From JBBEAM01 sp942491105 (lineage in GTDB: Bacteria > Pseudomonadota > Alphaproteobacteria > Kiloniellales > DSM-21159), in assembly GCA_942491105.1 (NCBI GenBank), contig CALNZX010000007.1:28965-92964 (forward strand): a stretch of DNA of 64,000 nucleotides. Reading direction: 5' to 3'. This document shows positions 26,253-35,245 of the stretch, piece after piece. The notes beneath the pieces were generated by a model. The model saw only the letters and a list, made by a program, of their open reading frames with translations. It did no database searches and was not told where the DNA came from. The position numbers and the translations under genes were made by a program. Positions within the stretch are counted from its first letter, which is position 1; every line of letters begins with the position of its first letter.

Positions 26253-27020
26253 ATGCTGACCATGAAGCCCCTCAGCGACCAACCGCGCGTGCGCCATGCC
26301 TTCTTCACCCGGCAGGGCGGGGTCAGTTCCGGCATCTATTCATCGCTCAACTGCGGCTTCGGCTCCGATGACGACCCCAACAAGGTGGAGACCAACCGGG
26401 CCCGTGTCACCCGCGAGCTCGAAGTCGCCAAGCACTGCCTGGTGACGCTCTATCAGCATCACTCCTCGGACGTGATCACGGTCAACGCGCCCTGGGCGCG
26501 GGACCAGGCCCCCAAGGCCGACGCCATGGTGACGTCCCAGCCGGAGATCGCCTTGGGGATCCTGGCCGCCGACTGCGCGCCGGTGCTGCTGGCCGACGGC
26601 AAGGCCGGGGTGATCGGCGCCGCCCACGCGGGCTGGAAGGGCGCCTTGGGCCGGGTCCTGGAGAATACCGTCACCGCGATGGTCGAACTGGGCGCGGTCA
26701 AGGAAGACATCGTCGCCGTGATCGGCCCCTGCATCGCCCAGCGTTCCTACGAAGTCGGTCCCGAGTTTCCCGAGCGCTTTCTGGCCCAGAACGAAGAGAA
26801 CGCGCAGTTCTTCTATCCCGGCGTGCGCAGCGGCCACTACTTCTTCGACTTGAAAGCCTATGCCACCCGCCGCCTGAAACGCGCCGGCATCGGCGAGGTC
26901 CGCGCGATCCGCGCCGACACCTGCACCGAGGAAGACCGCTTCTTCAGCTATCGCCGTTCGGTCAAGCGCGGCGAGGAAGACTATGGCCGGCAGCTGTCGG
27001 TCATCTACTTGGAGCCCTGA
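26253..27020 (+). CDS. pgeF: Peptidoglycan editing factor PgeF (YfiH/laccase-domain)
   Basis: This 255-residue protein shows the YfiH hallmarks: HAFFTRQGGVSSGIYSSLNCG at the start, zinc-site residues in QHHSSDV, AADCAPVLLAD and AAHAGWKGAL, and VIGPCIAQRSYEVGPEF. PgeF removes misincorporated residues from peptidoglycan precursors; older notes call the family polyphenol oxidases. A second ATG at 26262 is possible. It follows midA by seven bases. Confidence 0.93.
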   Translation: MLTMKPLSDQPRVRHAFFTRQGGVSSGIYSSLNCGFGSDDDPNKVETNRARVTRELEVAKHCLVTLYQHHSSDVITVNAPWARDQAPKADAMVTSQPEIALGILAADCAPVLLADGKAGVIGAAHAGWKGALGRVLENTVTAMVELGAVKEDIVAVIGPCIAQRSYEVGPEFPERFLAQNEENAQFFYPGVRSGHYFFDLKAYATRRLKRAGIGEVRAIRADTCTEEDRFFSYRRSVKRGEEDYGRQLSVIYLEP

Positions 27021-27024
27021 TCCC

Positions 27025-28176
27025 ATGCCCCTGCATTTTAGCGAGAGCGAGCTCGCCGCGCGGCGCGACGCCGCCTGCGCCGCCTTGCAGCGCGAAGGTC
27101 TCGATGGCCTGCTGATCTTCCGGCAGGAGACGATGTTCTATCTGACCGGCTACGACACCTTCGGCTACGTCTTCTTTCAATGCCTCTATCTCGGCGCCGA
27201 TGGCCGCTTCGCTCTGATGACCCGGGCGCCGGACCTGCGCCAGGCACAGCGCACTTCCTGTATCGAGGATATCCGCATCTGGGTCGACGGCCCGGACGTC
27301 AATCCGGCGGAGCAGTTGAAGACGATGCTGGCCGAGTTCGGCTGCGCCAATGCAACGCTGGGAGTGGAATACGAGGCCTATGGCCTGACCGGCTTCAACG
27401 CCAAGCGTCTCGACGCGGCGCTCGACGGCTTCTGCGGCCTGCGCGATGCCTCCTGGCTGGTCAGCCGGCTGCGCGTGGTCAAAAGCCCGGCGGAGATCGC
27501 CTATGTGCGCGAGGCCGCGCAGCTGGCCGACGACGCCTATGACGCGGGCATGGCGGAAATCCGCGCCGGCGCCTGGGAGGGCGATATCCTGGCTGCGATG
27601 CAAGGCGCGGTGTTCAAGGGCGGCGGCGACTATCCCGGCAACGAGTTCATCATCGGCTCCGGGCCGGAGGCGCTGCTCTGCCGTTACTTCACGGGCCGCC
27701 GGCATCTCGACGCCCAGGACCAGATCACCCTGGAGTGGGCCGGCGTCTATCGCCGCTATCACGCCGCGATGATGCGCACCGTCGCTGTCGGGCGGGCGCC
27801 CGCGCGCCAGCGCGAGCTCCACGCCGCGGCCAAGGACGCCCTCGAGGCCGTCGAGTCGCGCTTGACGCCGGGCCGTCTGGTGGGCGAGGCCTTCGCCGCC
27901 CATGCCGAGGTGCTCGATGCCGCGGGGCTGCAGGCGCACCGCCTCAACGCCTGCGGTTATTCCCTGGGCACGACCTATGCGCCGAACTGGATGGATTGGC
28001 CGATGCTCTACCGCGACAACCCGGTCGAGATCGCGCCGGGCATGGTCTTCTTCGTCCACATCATCATCTTCGATAGCGAGCAGGGCGTGGCCATGACCCT
28101 CGGACGCACCTCCCTGGTGGGCGAGTCCGGCGCCGAGGTTCTGTCGAGATCGCCGCTCGATTTCGTCGTACAATAA
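27025..28176 (+). CDS. M24 pita-bread family hydrolase with degenerate metal site
   Basis: This 383-residue protein has the creatinase N-domain (residues 1-130) and the M24 catalytic fold. The metal-binding residues of prolidases are not kept. The segment that should read like D-x-G ... S-D-M-T-R-T reads LEWAGVYRRYHAAMMRT, and the Glu after PGM-FFV is His. This resembles the ectoine hydrolase/creatinase branch, which works without metal ions, rather than Xaa-Pro peptidase. The motif GYSLGTTYAPNWMDWPM is also of that branch. The substrate is inferred to be a small C-N compound. It starts 4 bases after the pgeF stop. Confidence 0.8.
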   Translation: MPLHFSESELAARRDAACAALQREGLDGLLIFRQETMFYLTGYDTFGYVFFQCLYLGADGRFALMTRAPDLRQAQRTSCIEDIRIWVDGPDVNPAEQLKTMLAEFGCANATLGVEYEAYGLTGFNAKRLDAALDGFCGLRDASWLVSRLRVVKSPAEIAYVREAAQLADDAYDAGMAEIRAGAWEGDILAAMQGAVFKGGGDYPGNEFIIGSGPEALLCRYFTGRRHLDAQDQITLEWAGVYRRYHAAMMRTVAVGRAPARQRELHAAAKDALEAVESRLTPGRLVGEAFAAHAEVLDAAGLQAHRLNACGYSLGTTYAPNWMDWPMLYRDNPVEIAPGMVFFVHIIIFDSEQGVAMTLGRTSLVGESGAEVLSRSPLDFVVQ

Positions 28177-28224
28177 ACCGGCGGCGAAAGCCGCGACCGA
28201 CTCCCCCGCAAGGCCGCAGTTACG

Positions 28225-28296
28225 ATGCCGCATCTCATACTCTTCATGATGTTCCTGGTCTTGGGCGGCCTCGCCAGCTGTGTCCTGATGTTCTGA
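28225..28296 (+). CDS. Possible 23-residue hydrophobic microprotein
   Basis: A short frame encodes 23 residues, almost all hydrophobic, starting MPHLILFMMF and ending SCVLMF. Its TGA overlaps the ATG of the next gene (TGATG), the geometry of translational coupling. It could be a single-helix membrane peptide or just a leader that feeds ribosomes to the lipoprotein gene. There is no strong ribosome binding site, so this remains tentative. Confidence 0.35.
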   Translation: MPHLILFMMFLVLGGLASCVLMF

Positions 28297-29207
28297 TGCT
28301 CCGCCGCGCCGTCTTGCTTCCTCTGCTGCCGCTGCTGCTCGCCGTTTGCGCCTGCGAGCAGCTGCCGCAGCCATTCCAGCCCGACAAGAAACCGCCCGCG
28401 GTTTTCGCCAACCGCATCGACCAGTCGCGAATCGCCGTGCTGCCCTTTCAGTCCGAGAGCGGCACGAGCGATCTGCCGGGCAATCCCCGCCTGGCGGCGG
28501 AAATCCTCGCCGCGGCGCTTCAGGACCAGGGCCTGCGGGCGACTCCGGGCCATGCCAATGGCAGAATGCGCCGCCTGAAGACCTTCGTGCGCGTGATCGA
28601 GGACGCGGCCGTTCCTCTGACCCATGAAACGGTCGAGGTCGAGTGGATCCTGCTCGATCCCAACGGTTTCCAGATCGACAGCGCGCTGGAGCGCTTCACC
28701 TTGCTGAGCGCGGCCTGGGACGCCGGCAGCCCACGAGTGCTCGAAGAAGTCGCCGCCACCGCCGCGCCGCGCATCGCCGCCTTCCTGCATGGCCCGGGAT
28801 CGCAAGCGGCGGAGACCCAGGAGGGCGGCATCGCCGGCTTCCCCGGCGCCCGGCTGGCCGTCCTGCCAATCGAGGGCGCGCCCGGCGACGGCGGCACCAG
28901 CCTGCGTCAGGCCCTGGAACGCAAGCTGCTGCTGGCCGATCTACCCTTGGCCGAGCGGCCGGCGACCGGAGACCTGGTGGTGCGCGGCATCGTCGCGCTG
29001 CGGCAGATCGACCCGGACTGGCAGGAGATCGCAATCGTTTGGCGCCTGGAAAAGGCCAACAGCGGCAGCAGCCTGGGCGAGGTCAGCCAGGTCAACCGCG
29101 TTCCGGCCGGCAGTCTCGACGCTGCCTGGGGCCGCGCCGCGGACGGCGCGGCGCAGGGCGCGGCGGAGGGATTGGAGGATCTGCTGCGCCGTCTTTCCAC
29201 CAGTTAA
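28296..29207 (+). CDS. Putative lipoprotein, unknown function
   Basis: This 303-residue protein has a type II signal peptide with a lipobox-like LAVCACE (lipidated Cys most likely residue 20). The mature part has two related halves. Each has an AVLPF/AVLPI strand followed by an A-x-L-x2-A-L helix (RIAVLPFQSESG near residue 47, RLAVLPIEGAPG near 188), which suggests an internal duplication. I do not recognise a named family. It lies between the M24 gene and prs. Confidence 0.75.
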   Translation: MLRRAVLLPLLPLLLAVCACEQLPQPFQPDKKPPAVFANRIDQSRIAVLPFQSESGTSDLPGNPRLAAEILAAALQDQGLRATPGHANGRMRRLKTFVRVIEDAAVPLTHETVEVEWILLDPNGFQIDSALERFTLLSAAWDAGSPRVLEEVAATAAPRIAAFLHGPGSQAAETQEGGIAGFPGARLAVLPIEGAPGDGGTSLRQALERKLLLADLPLAERPATGDLVVRGIVALRQIDPDWQEIAIVWRLEKANSGSSLGEVSQVNRVPAGSLDAAWGRAADGAAQGAAEGLEDLLRRLSTS

Positions 29208-29340
29208 TGCGATCCGGGCTGCAAACCTCATTTACAGTTCCGTGACGCATTGATAAGTTCCGCGCGTCCCGGACGGGGGGTGCACCTGCGCAGCCGGGGA
29301 CCGGGTCGCCGCCTCTGAACTGCCGCCAGAGTTCCATGTC

Positions 29341-30288
29341 ATGAAAATTTTGACGGGTAACGCTAACCGGCCACTGGCCGAAGCGATTTCCGCCTACCTC
29401 AATCTTCCGCTCACCAAGGCCTCGGTGAGACGCTTCTCCGATATGGAAGTCTTCGTCGAGATTCAGGAGAACATTCGCGGCGAGGATGTCTTCATCATCC
29501 AGTCGACCTCCTATCCGACCAACGACAACCTGATGGAGCTGCTGGTCTGCCTCGACGCGCTGAAACGCGCATCGGCCCGGCGCACCACCGCGGTTATCCC
29601 CTACTACGGCTACGCCCGCCAGGACCGCAAGTCCGGGCCGCGCACGCCGATCTCCGCCAAGCTGGTCGCCAACCTGATCACCAGCGCCGGCGCCGACCGG
29701 GTGCTGACCATCGATCTGCACGCCGGACAGATCCAGGGCTTCTTCGACATCCCGACGGACAACCTCTACGCCGCGCCGGTCTTCACCCAGGACATCGTCG
29801 AGCGCTACAACGGCGACAGCCTGACCATCGTTTCGCCGGACGTCGGCGGCGTGGTGCGCGCGCGGGCCATCGCCAAACGCCTTGACGCCGACCTCGCGAT
29901 CATCGATAAGCGCCGCGAACGCGCCGGGGTGTCCGAGGTTATGAACATCATCGGCGACGTGCAGGGGCAGCGTTGCATCCTGGTCGACGACATCGTCGAT
30001 TCGGCGGGAACGCTGTGCAACGCGGCGGGTGCCTTGATGGAAGCCGGGGCCGAGGCGGTATCCGCCTATGTCACCCACGGTGTCCTGTCCGGCGGCGCCG
30101 TGGCGCGCGTCAGCTCCTCTCCCTTGGAAGAGCTGGTGACCACCGATTCGATACAGGCGACCGAAGCTGTCAGGGTCGCCCAGAATATCCGCCAACTGAC
30201 CATCGCTCCCTTGCTGGGCGAGGCCATGTCGCGGATCAGCGATGAACGCTCGGTCTCGAGCCTCTTCGACGGCCCGCCGGCGCCGTAA
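29341..30288 (+). CDS. prs: Ribose-phosphate pyrophosphokinase
   Basis: This 315-residue enzyme makes PRPP from ribose-5-phosphate and ATP. Family motifs are GNANRPLAEAIS at the start, RRFSDMEVFVEIQENIRGEDVFIIQS, YYGYARQDRKSGPRTPISAKLVANL, TIDLHAGQIQGFFDIP and the PRPP loop ILVDDIVDSAGTLCNAA. It stands alone with 133 bases upstream and 67 downstream. Confidence 0.97.
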   Translation: MKILTGNANRPLAEAISAYLNLPLTKASVRRFSDMEVFVEIQENIRGEDVFIIQSTSYPTNDNLMELLVCLDALKRASARRTTAVIPYYGYARQDRKSGPRTPISAKLVANLITSAGADRVLTIDLHAGQIQGFFDIPTDNLYAAPVFTQDIVERYNGDSLTIVSPDVGGVVRARAIAKRLDADLAIIDKRRERAGVSEVMNIIGDVQGQRCILVDDIVDSAGTLCNAAGALMEAGAEAVSAYVTHGVLSGGAVARVSSSPLEELVTTDSIQATEAVRVAQNIRQLTIAPLLGEAMSRISDERSVSSLFDGPPAP

Positions 30289-30355
30289 CCAAGCCGCAAG
30301 TGAGGCGCTTCGGGAATATCGCCCGGAGTGATGAACGCATGAAAGGAAATGCAAA

Positions 30356-31054
30356 ATGACTGAAATCCACAGCCTCGAGGGCGAGGCCCGCAATCACTCC
30401 GGCAAGGGCGCCGCGCGCGCCGACCGCCGCAACGGGCGGATCCCCGCCATCGTCTACGGCGCGGGTAAGGACCCCGCCGCCGTGACCCTGGCCGAGAACG
30501 TCGTCAAGCGCGAACTCAACACCGGCGCCTTTTTCTCGACCCTCTACGATCTCGAGGTCGACGGCGACAAGGTGCGGGTGCTGCCGCGCGACGTGCAGTT
30601 CCACCCGGTCACCGACCGCGCCGAGCACATCGACTTCCTGCGGGTTTCCGCGCGCACCAAGGTGACGGTCAACGTGCCGGTCCACTTCATCAACGAAGAG
30701 ACCTGCCCCGGCCTGGTGCGCGGCGGCGTGCTGAACGTCGTGCGCCACGAAGTCGAGCTCTACTGCCGCGCCGACGCGATCCCCTCCTACATCGAGGTCG
30801 ATCTGGCGGGCTTCGAGATCGGTGACGGCGCCCACATCAGCCATGTGGCCCTGCCCGATGGCGTCGAGCCGACCATTACCGACCGCGACTTCACCATCGC
30901 CACCATCGCCGCCCCGACCATCCTGCTTACCGAGGACGAGGACGCCGAGGGCGACGAAGAGGCCGCCGAGGGCGAAGAGGCCGCCGAGGGCGAGGATGCC
31001 GCCGAGGGCGACGAGGAGTCTTCTGGCGACGACGCGGACAACGAAGACAAGTAG
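30356..31054 (+). CDS. rplY: 50S ribosomal protein L25/CTC form
   Basis: This 232-residue 5S-rRNA-binding protein has the L25 domain (residues 1-95) followed by the TL5 C-domain, the long CTC form. After residue 190 comes an acidic tail built of EEAAEGE-like repeats, about 40 residues with hardly any basic residue until the terminal Lys. AAAGGAAAT precedes the ATG. The order prs-rplY-pth-ychF is a common conserved cluster. Confidence 0.96.
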   Translation: MTEIHSLEGEARNHSGKGAARADRRNGRIPAIVYGAGKDPAAVTLAENVVKRELNTGAFFSTLYDLEVDGDKVRVLPRDVQFHPVTDRAEHIDFLRVSARTKVTVNVPVHFINEETCPGLVRGGVLNVVRHEVELYCRADAIPSYIEVDLAGFEIGDGAHISHVALPDGVEPTITDRDFTIATIAAPTILLTEDEDAEGDEEAAEGEEAAEGEDAAEGDEESSGDDADNEDK

Positions 31055-31153
31055 TCTTCTACAGCGATCCGGCGCGCGGCTTGGCCGTGCGCCGGTCACC
31101 GCACGCGCCGCTCCTTCACCCGCTTAGCCTTTCCCCTGGGAGGTCGGGACCAC

Positions 31154-31783
31154 ATGCACCTGCTTGTCGGCCTTGGCAATCCTGGAGCGCGTTACGTGGA
31201 TACCCGCCACAACATCGGGTTTCTCGCGGTCGAGGAGATTGCGCGGCGGCATGGTTTCGGTCCCTGGCGCAGAGGATTTCAGGGCGAAATTTCGGAAGGC
31301 CGGCTGGCCGGCGATAAGGTCCTGCTGCTGAAGCCCCAGACCTACATGAACGAATCCGGCCGCTCGGCCGGGGAAGCGCTGCGTTTCTACAAGCTCGCCC
31401 CGCAAGCCGTGACCGTGTTCTACGACGAGATCGATCTCGCGCCCGGCAAGGTCAAGGTCAAGCTGGGCGGCGGCGCCGCCGGGCATAACGGCGTGCGGTC
31501 TCTGATCGCCCACCTTGGCGCGGAGTTTCAGCGGGTGCGCCTCGGCGTCGGCCATCCCGGCCGCAAGGAACTGGTACACGGCTATGTCCTTTCCGATTTC
31601 GCCAAGGCCGACGATGCCTGGCTCGATCCGCTGCTGGAAGCCGTCGCCGACAATGCCGGACTGCTGCTCGAAGGCGGCGAGACGGCCGAACAAAAACGCG
31701 GGCTCTTTATGTCCCGGATCGCCGAGGCGGTGACCCCGCAGCGCGGCGGCAGCAAGAACGCTCAAGAAACGGACAGGAACTGA
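31154..31783 (+). CDS. pth: Peptidyl-tRNA hydrolase
   Basis: This 209-residue enzyme releases peptides from dropped-off peptidyl-tRNA. Asn9 (GLGNPG) and catalytic His19 (DTRHNIGF) are present, with KPQTYMNESG and GGGAAGHNGVRSL. A tail of about 20 residues goes beyond the usual end. Its stop shares one base with the ychF start. Confidence 0.96.
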   Translation: MHLLVGLGNPGARYVDTRHNIGFLAVEEIARRHGFGPWRRGFQGEISEGRLAGDKVLLLKPQTYMNESGRSAGEALRFYKLAPQAVTVFYDEIDLAPGKVKVKLGGGAAGHNGVRSLIAHLGAEFQRVRLGVGHPGRKELVHGYVLSDFAKADDAWLDPLLEAVADNAGLLLEGGETAEQKRGLFMSRIAEAVTPQRGGSKNAQETDRN

Positions 31784-32880
31784 TGGGTTTCAACTGCGGT
31801 ATCGTCGGGCTGCCCAATGTCGGCAAGTCGACGCTGTTCAACGCGCTGACCGAGACGGCGGCGGCGGAGTCGGCCAACTATCCTTTCTGCACCATCGAGC
31901 CGAATGTCGGGCGCGTCTCCGTCCCGGACCCGCGGCTCGATAAGATCGCCGCCCTGGCCAAGTCGGCCAAGACCCTGCCGACCTTCCTGGAATTCGTCGA
32001 TATCGCCGGTCTGGTGCGCGGCGCCTCCAAGGGCGAAGGGCTGGGCAACCAGTTCCTCGCCAACATCCGCGAAGTCGACGCCATCGTCCAGGTGCTGCGC
32101 TGCTTCGAGGGCGAGGTCACCCACGTCGAAGGCAGCGTCGATCCGCTGCGCGACGCCGAGACCGTGGAGACCGAACTGCTGCTCGCCGATCTGGAATCCG
32201 TGGAGCGGCAGAAGGATGCCGCCATCAAGCGCGCCCGCGGCCAGGACAAGGAAGCCAAGGCCCGCCTGGCGGTGCTCGAGATCGTCGCGGGCGTCCTGGA
32301 AGCGGGGCAAGCGGCGCGCAAGGCCGTCGTTTCCGAGGAGCAGAAAGTCATTCTGAAGCAGCTGCAACTGCTGACCGCCAAGCCGGTGCTCTATGTCGCC
32401 AATGTGGACGAGGGCTCGGCCGCCGAAGGCAACGCGCTATCGGAAAAGGTGCGCGCGCTGGCCGGGTCCGAGGGCGCGGGCTTCGTTGTTGTCTCGGCGG
32501 CGATCGAGGCCGAGGTCTCGGCGCTCGAGGATCCCGCCGAGCGGCGCGACTTCCTGGAAACCCTGGGGCTGGAGGAAACCGGCCTGGCGCGGGTGATCCG
32601 CGCCGGATACGACCTGCTGGGGCTGCTGACCTTCTTCACCGCCGGCCCCAAGGAGACTCGCGCCTGGACCGTGCGCCAAGGGGCCAAGGCGCCCGAGGCC
32701 GCCGGAGTCATTCACAGCGACTTCGAGCGCGGCTTCATCCGCGCGGAAACCATCGCCTACCAGGATTTTATCACGCTGGGCGGCGAGCAGGCCTGCAAGG
32801 ATGCGGGAAAGATGCGCGCCGAAGGCCGCGACTATCTCGTCCAGGACGGCGACATCTTCCATTTCCGCTTCAACGTCTAA
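31783..32880 (+). CDS. ychF: YchF/OLA1 ribosome-binding ATPase
   Basis: This 365-residue P-loop protein has Walker A GLPNVGKSTLFNAL at residue 8, and the G3 motif DIAGLVRGASKGEGLGNQFLANIRE. The G4 is NVDE instead of NKxD, which explains ATP preference in this family. It ends with a TGS domain. It is the last gene of the prs run. Confidence 0.97.
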   Translation: MGFNCGIVGLPNVGKSTLFNALTETAAAESANYPFCTIEPNVGRVSVPDPRLDKIAALAKSAKTLPTFLEFVDIAGLVRGASKGEGLGNQFLANIREVDAIVQVLRCFEGEVTHVEGSVDPLRDAETVETELLLADLESVERQKDAAIKRARGQDKEAKARLAVLEIVAGVLEAGQAARKAVVSEEQKVILKQLQLLTAKPVLYVANVDEGSAAEGNALSEKVRALAGSEGAGFVVVSAAIEAEVSALEDPAERRDFLETLGLEETGLARVIRAGYDLLGLLTFFTAGPKETRAWTVRQGAKAPEAAGVIHSDFERGFIRAETIAYQDFITLGGEQACKDAGKMRAEGRDYLVQDGDIFHFRFNV

Positions 32881-32964
32881 TTCCGGGCGCCGGCCAGAGG
32901 CGCGATTATCCGCAAATTCGCCGCATTTCTCCGTCTAGCTGAGAGACACGGAGGGCCAAGGAAC

Positions 32965-33537
32965 GTGTTTCGCTTCGCAGCACTACTGGCGGCCTGCGTT
33001 CTGCTGGCCGCCTGCACAAGCCCGGAGCCGACCCGCTATCAGCAGTCCGACAGCGGCGAGGGCTTCGGCTATTCGGAGAAATGGCTCGACGAGGTCACCT
33101 ACGAGGTGCGCTTCGCCGGCAACCGCCTGACCGAGCGGGAAACCGTGGAGAACTACGCTCTCTTCAGGGCGGCGGAGCTGGCGCGGGAGAAGGGCTTCGA
33201 CAGCTTCGCGCTGCTCGATCGCACGGTCGAGGAAAACACCACCGAAAAACTGTATTACGATTCGCCGGGCCCCTACGGCGCGCCCTTCCACTATGGCCCC
33301 TATGGCTGGGGGCATCCCTATCACTATCATCCGGGCCACTTCGGCTATCCCGGCTATATGCGAAGCCGCCTCGGCGCCTGGCCGCCGCGCCGGGTCACCC
33401 AAACCACCTTCGCGGCGGTGGCCACGATCGCGCTGTTCAGCGGCGCGCCACCGGACGACGCATTGAAGACCTACGACGCCGCCACGCTGCTACGCGAGCT
33501 CGGCCCCAAGGTGGTTCGGCCCGAACCCGCCGAATAG
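32965..33537 (+). CDS. Lipoprotein of the CC0125/CC1285 type
   Basis: This 190-residue protein starts at GTG with a good GGAGG 15 bases upstream and has a signal peptide with lipobox LLAAC (Cys at residue 16). The mature region opens YQQSDSGEGFGYSEKWLDEVTYEV, then FAGNRLTERETVENYALFRAAELA, the conserved pattern of this alphaproteobacterial family. A Gly/Tyr/His/Pro-rich stretch follows at about residues 98-130. Function is unknown. Confidence 0.8.
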   Translation: MFRFAALLAACVLLAACTSPEPTRYQQSDSGEGFGYSEKWLDEVTYEVRFAGNRLTERETVENYALFRAAELAREKGFDSFALLDRTVEENTTEKLYYDSPGPYGAPFHYGPYGWGHPYHYHPGHFGYPGYMRSRLGAWPPRRVTQTTFAAVATIALFSGAPPDDALKTYDAATLLRELGPKVVRPEPAE

Positions 33538-33538
33538 G

Positions 33539-34369
33539 CTAGGCCACGAACGTCAGCGCCAGGCCATTGGCGCGCGCGGGGGAGACCCGCAGGCCGTCTT
33601 CCCGTTCCTCGAATTCCAGTCCGTTGTCCGCCAGCAGACTCTTGGCCGCCGCCAGATCGGCGACCTCGACCGCCATGGCGACCCCGCAAGGCGTGCCGCG
33701 CCGCGGAAGGGGGGCGATTTCCCCGGCAAGCTCCGGGGCCAGGAAGATCAGGCGCACGCCACCCGCCATGACCGTAAGCCGGCGCTCCTCCCCGGCCACG
33801 GCGTCCTCGCCCAGAAGCCGGGCATAGGCCGGCATCAGAGCCAGGGGATCGTCCACCGCCAGGGTGAGGGACGCGATCCCAAGCGCGCCATTGGCATGGC
33901 GCAGCCACTCGGGCCGCCAGACGATCTCCGGCGTCAGATGGCTGACCAGAAAGCTGGACAGCCCCGGCGTGGCATCGCCCGGCAGATGCACAAGCTGGAA
34001 GCGCGGCAGTTCCTCGCCCGCGCCGCTCTCAAGGATACGCTTCAGGTCCTTGGGGTCCGCCGCGGCGATCCCCTGGTTCCGCAGGGACGTCGCCGCTCGC
34101 TGTGCATCGTCACAGGAGAAGGCGGCGCCGAGCAGCCCCTCGCCCGATTCCAGGAAGCGGTCCAGATTGTTGGTGAACTGGCTGGTATCGAGGATGCCGA
34201 GCAGCTCGATGTAATTCCGCGCGAACATGATGCAGTAGTTGGCCGTGCCCCAGCCAATATGCCGGCCGCGCGGCGACAGGGTGAAGCCGAGCCGGCTCCA
34301 GGCCCCGTGTGCCTCCTCCAGGTCCGCGACGCCGATCAAGGCGTGGTCGATTCCGGTAATCGCCGTCAT
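33539..34369 (-). CDS. VOC-family (glyoxalase-like) protein
   Basis: This 276-residue protein is made of two vicinal-oxygen-chelate modules. The first opens GIDHALIGVADLEEAHGAWSRLGFTLSPRGRH, with a His and GTANYCIMF, the second has LGIASLTLAVDDPLALMPAYARLLG. The family includes glyoxalases and extradiol dioxygenases. The metal ligands of the first module are partly visible, and the reaction cannot be assigned. It converges with the lipoprotein gene with one base between stops. Confidence 0.85.
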   Translation of the reverse strand: MTAITGIDHALIGVADLEEAHGAWSRLGFTLSPRGRHIGWGTANYCIMFARNYIELLGILDTSQFTNNLDRFLESGEGLLGAAFSCDDAQRAATSLRNQGIAAADPKDLKRILESGAGEELPRFQLVHLPGDATPGLSSFLVSHLTPEIVWRPEWLRHANGALGIASLTLAVDDPLALMPAYARLLGEDAVAGEERRLTVMAGGVRLIFLAPELAGEIAPLPRRGTPCGVAMAVEVADLAAAKSLLADNGLEFEEREDGLRVSPARANGLALTFVA

Positions 34370-34395
34370 GGCCGCGATCCCCCCAAAGCAAAAAA

Positions 34396-34422
34396 GAAGG
34401 CTGCTCCCAGGGAACAGCCTTC
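34396..34422 (-). terminator. Rho-independent terminator of the pet operon
   Basis: On the minus strand a stem with GGAAGGCTG and CAGCCTTC arms is followed by TTTTTT. It lies 62 bases after the petC stop and before the VOC gene, so it ends the petABC transcript. Confidence 0.85.
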
Positions 34423-34483
34423 CTTATGGCGTTTAAGAAAAACGGATATTCACCGTGTTTCCCCGCAGATTATCCCGGATAGC

Positions 34484-35245
34484 CTAGTGCAGATCCGCCC
34501 AGACCTTGCGCTTCACGGCATAGAGCAGACCGGTGAAGATCAGCAGGAAGAGAACCACCTTGACGCCCATGCCCTTGCGCTCCTCGAGCTGCGGCTCGGC
34601 GGTCCAGGTCAGGAACGCCGAGACGTCGGTCGCCATCTGCTCGACCGTGGCTTCGGTCCCGTCGGCATAGGTGATCAGACCTTCGATGAGCGGCGGCGCC
34701 ATGGCGATCTGATGCCCCGGGAAGTACTCGTTGTAGTACAGGCCCGGTAGCACCTCGACATCGGCCGGCGCCTCGGTATAGCCCGCCAGCAAGGCGCGCA
34801 GGTAGTTCGCGCCGCCGGCCCGCTTCTCCGGCATCAGGGTCAGGTCTGGAGGATTGGCACCGCCGTTGGCGTAGCGCGCCGCCTGCTCGTTCGCGAAGGG
34901 CGAAGGGAAGCGGTCGGACGCGATACCCGGACGCTGATACATCTCACCGCTGTCGTCGGGACCATCGGTGACCTGGAAATCGGCGGCAAAAGCGGCGATT
35001 TGCTCTTCGTTGTAGCCGAGCCCGGAAAGGTTGCGGAAGGCCAGGTACTTCAGACCGTGGCACGCCGAGCAGACTTCCTTGTAAACCTGGAAGCCGCGCT
35101 GCAACTGCGCCCGATCGAAGGTGCCGAAGATACCGTCGAAGGACCAGTGGTGCTCCGGCGGCTGCGGCGCGTCGCCGGCGGCCTGCGCGCTAGAGATACC
35201 GCCAAAGCCGATCAGGACGGCCGCGATGCATGCGAGTTTCTTCAT
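34484..35245 (-). CDS. petC: Cytochrome c1 subunit of the bc1 complex
   Basis: This 253-residue protein has a signal peptide (residues 1-22), a heme c site Cys59-Cys62-His63 (CSACH), the axial Met in HQIAMAPPL and a C-terminal membrane anchor (VVLFLLIFTGLLYAV). It carries electrons from the Rieske centre to soluble cytochrome c. The ATG at 35245 shares one base with the petB stop. A longer frame upstream is only overlap with petB. Confidence 0.97.
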   Translation of the reverse strand: MKKLACIAAVLIGFGGISSAQAAGDAPQPPEHHWSFDGIFGTFDRAQLQRGFQVYKEVCSACHGLKYLAFRNLSGLGYNEEQIAAFAADFQVTDGPDDSGEMYQRPGIASDRFPSPFANEQAARYANGGANPPDLTLMPEKRAGGANYLRALLAGYTEAPADVEVLPGLYYNEYFPGHQIAMAPPLIEGLITYADGTEATVEQMATDVSAFLTWTAEPQLEERKGMGVKVVLFLLIFTGLLYAVKRKVWADLH

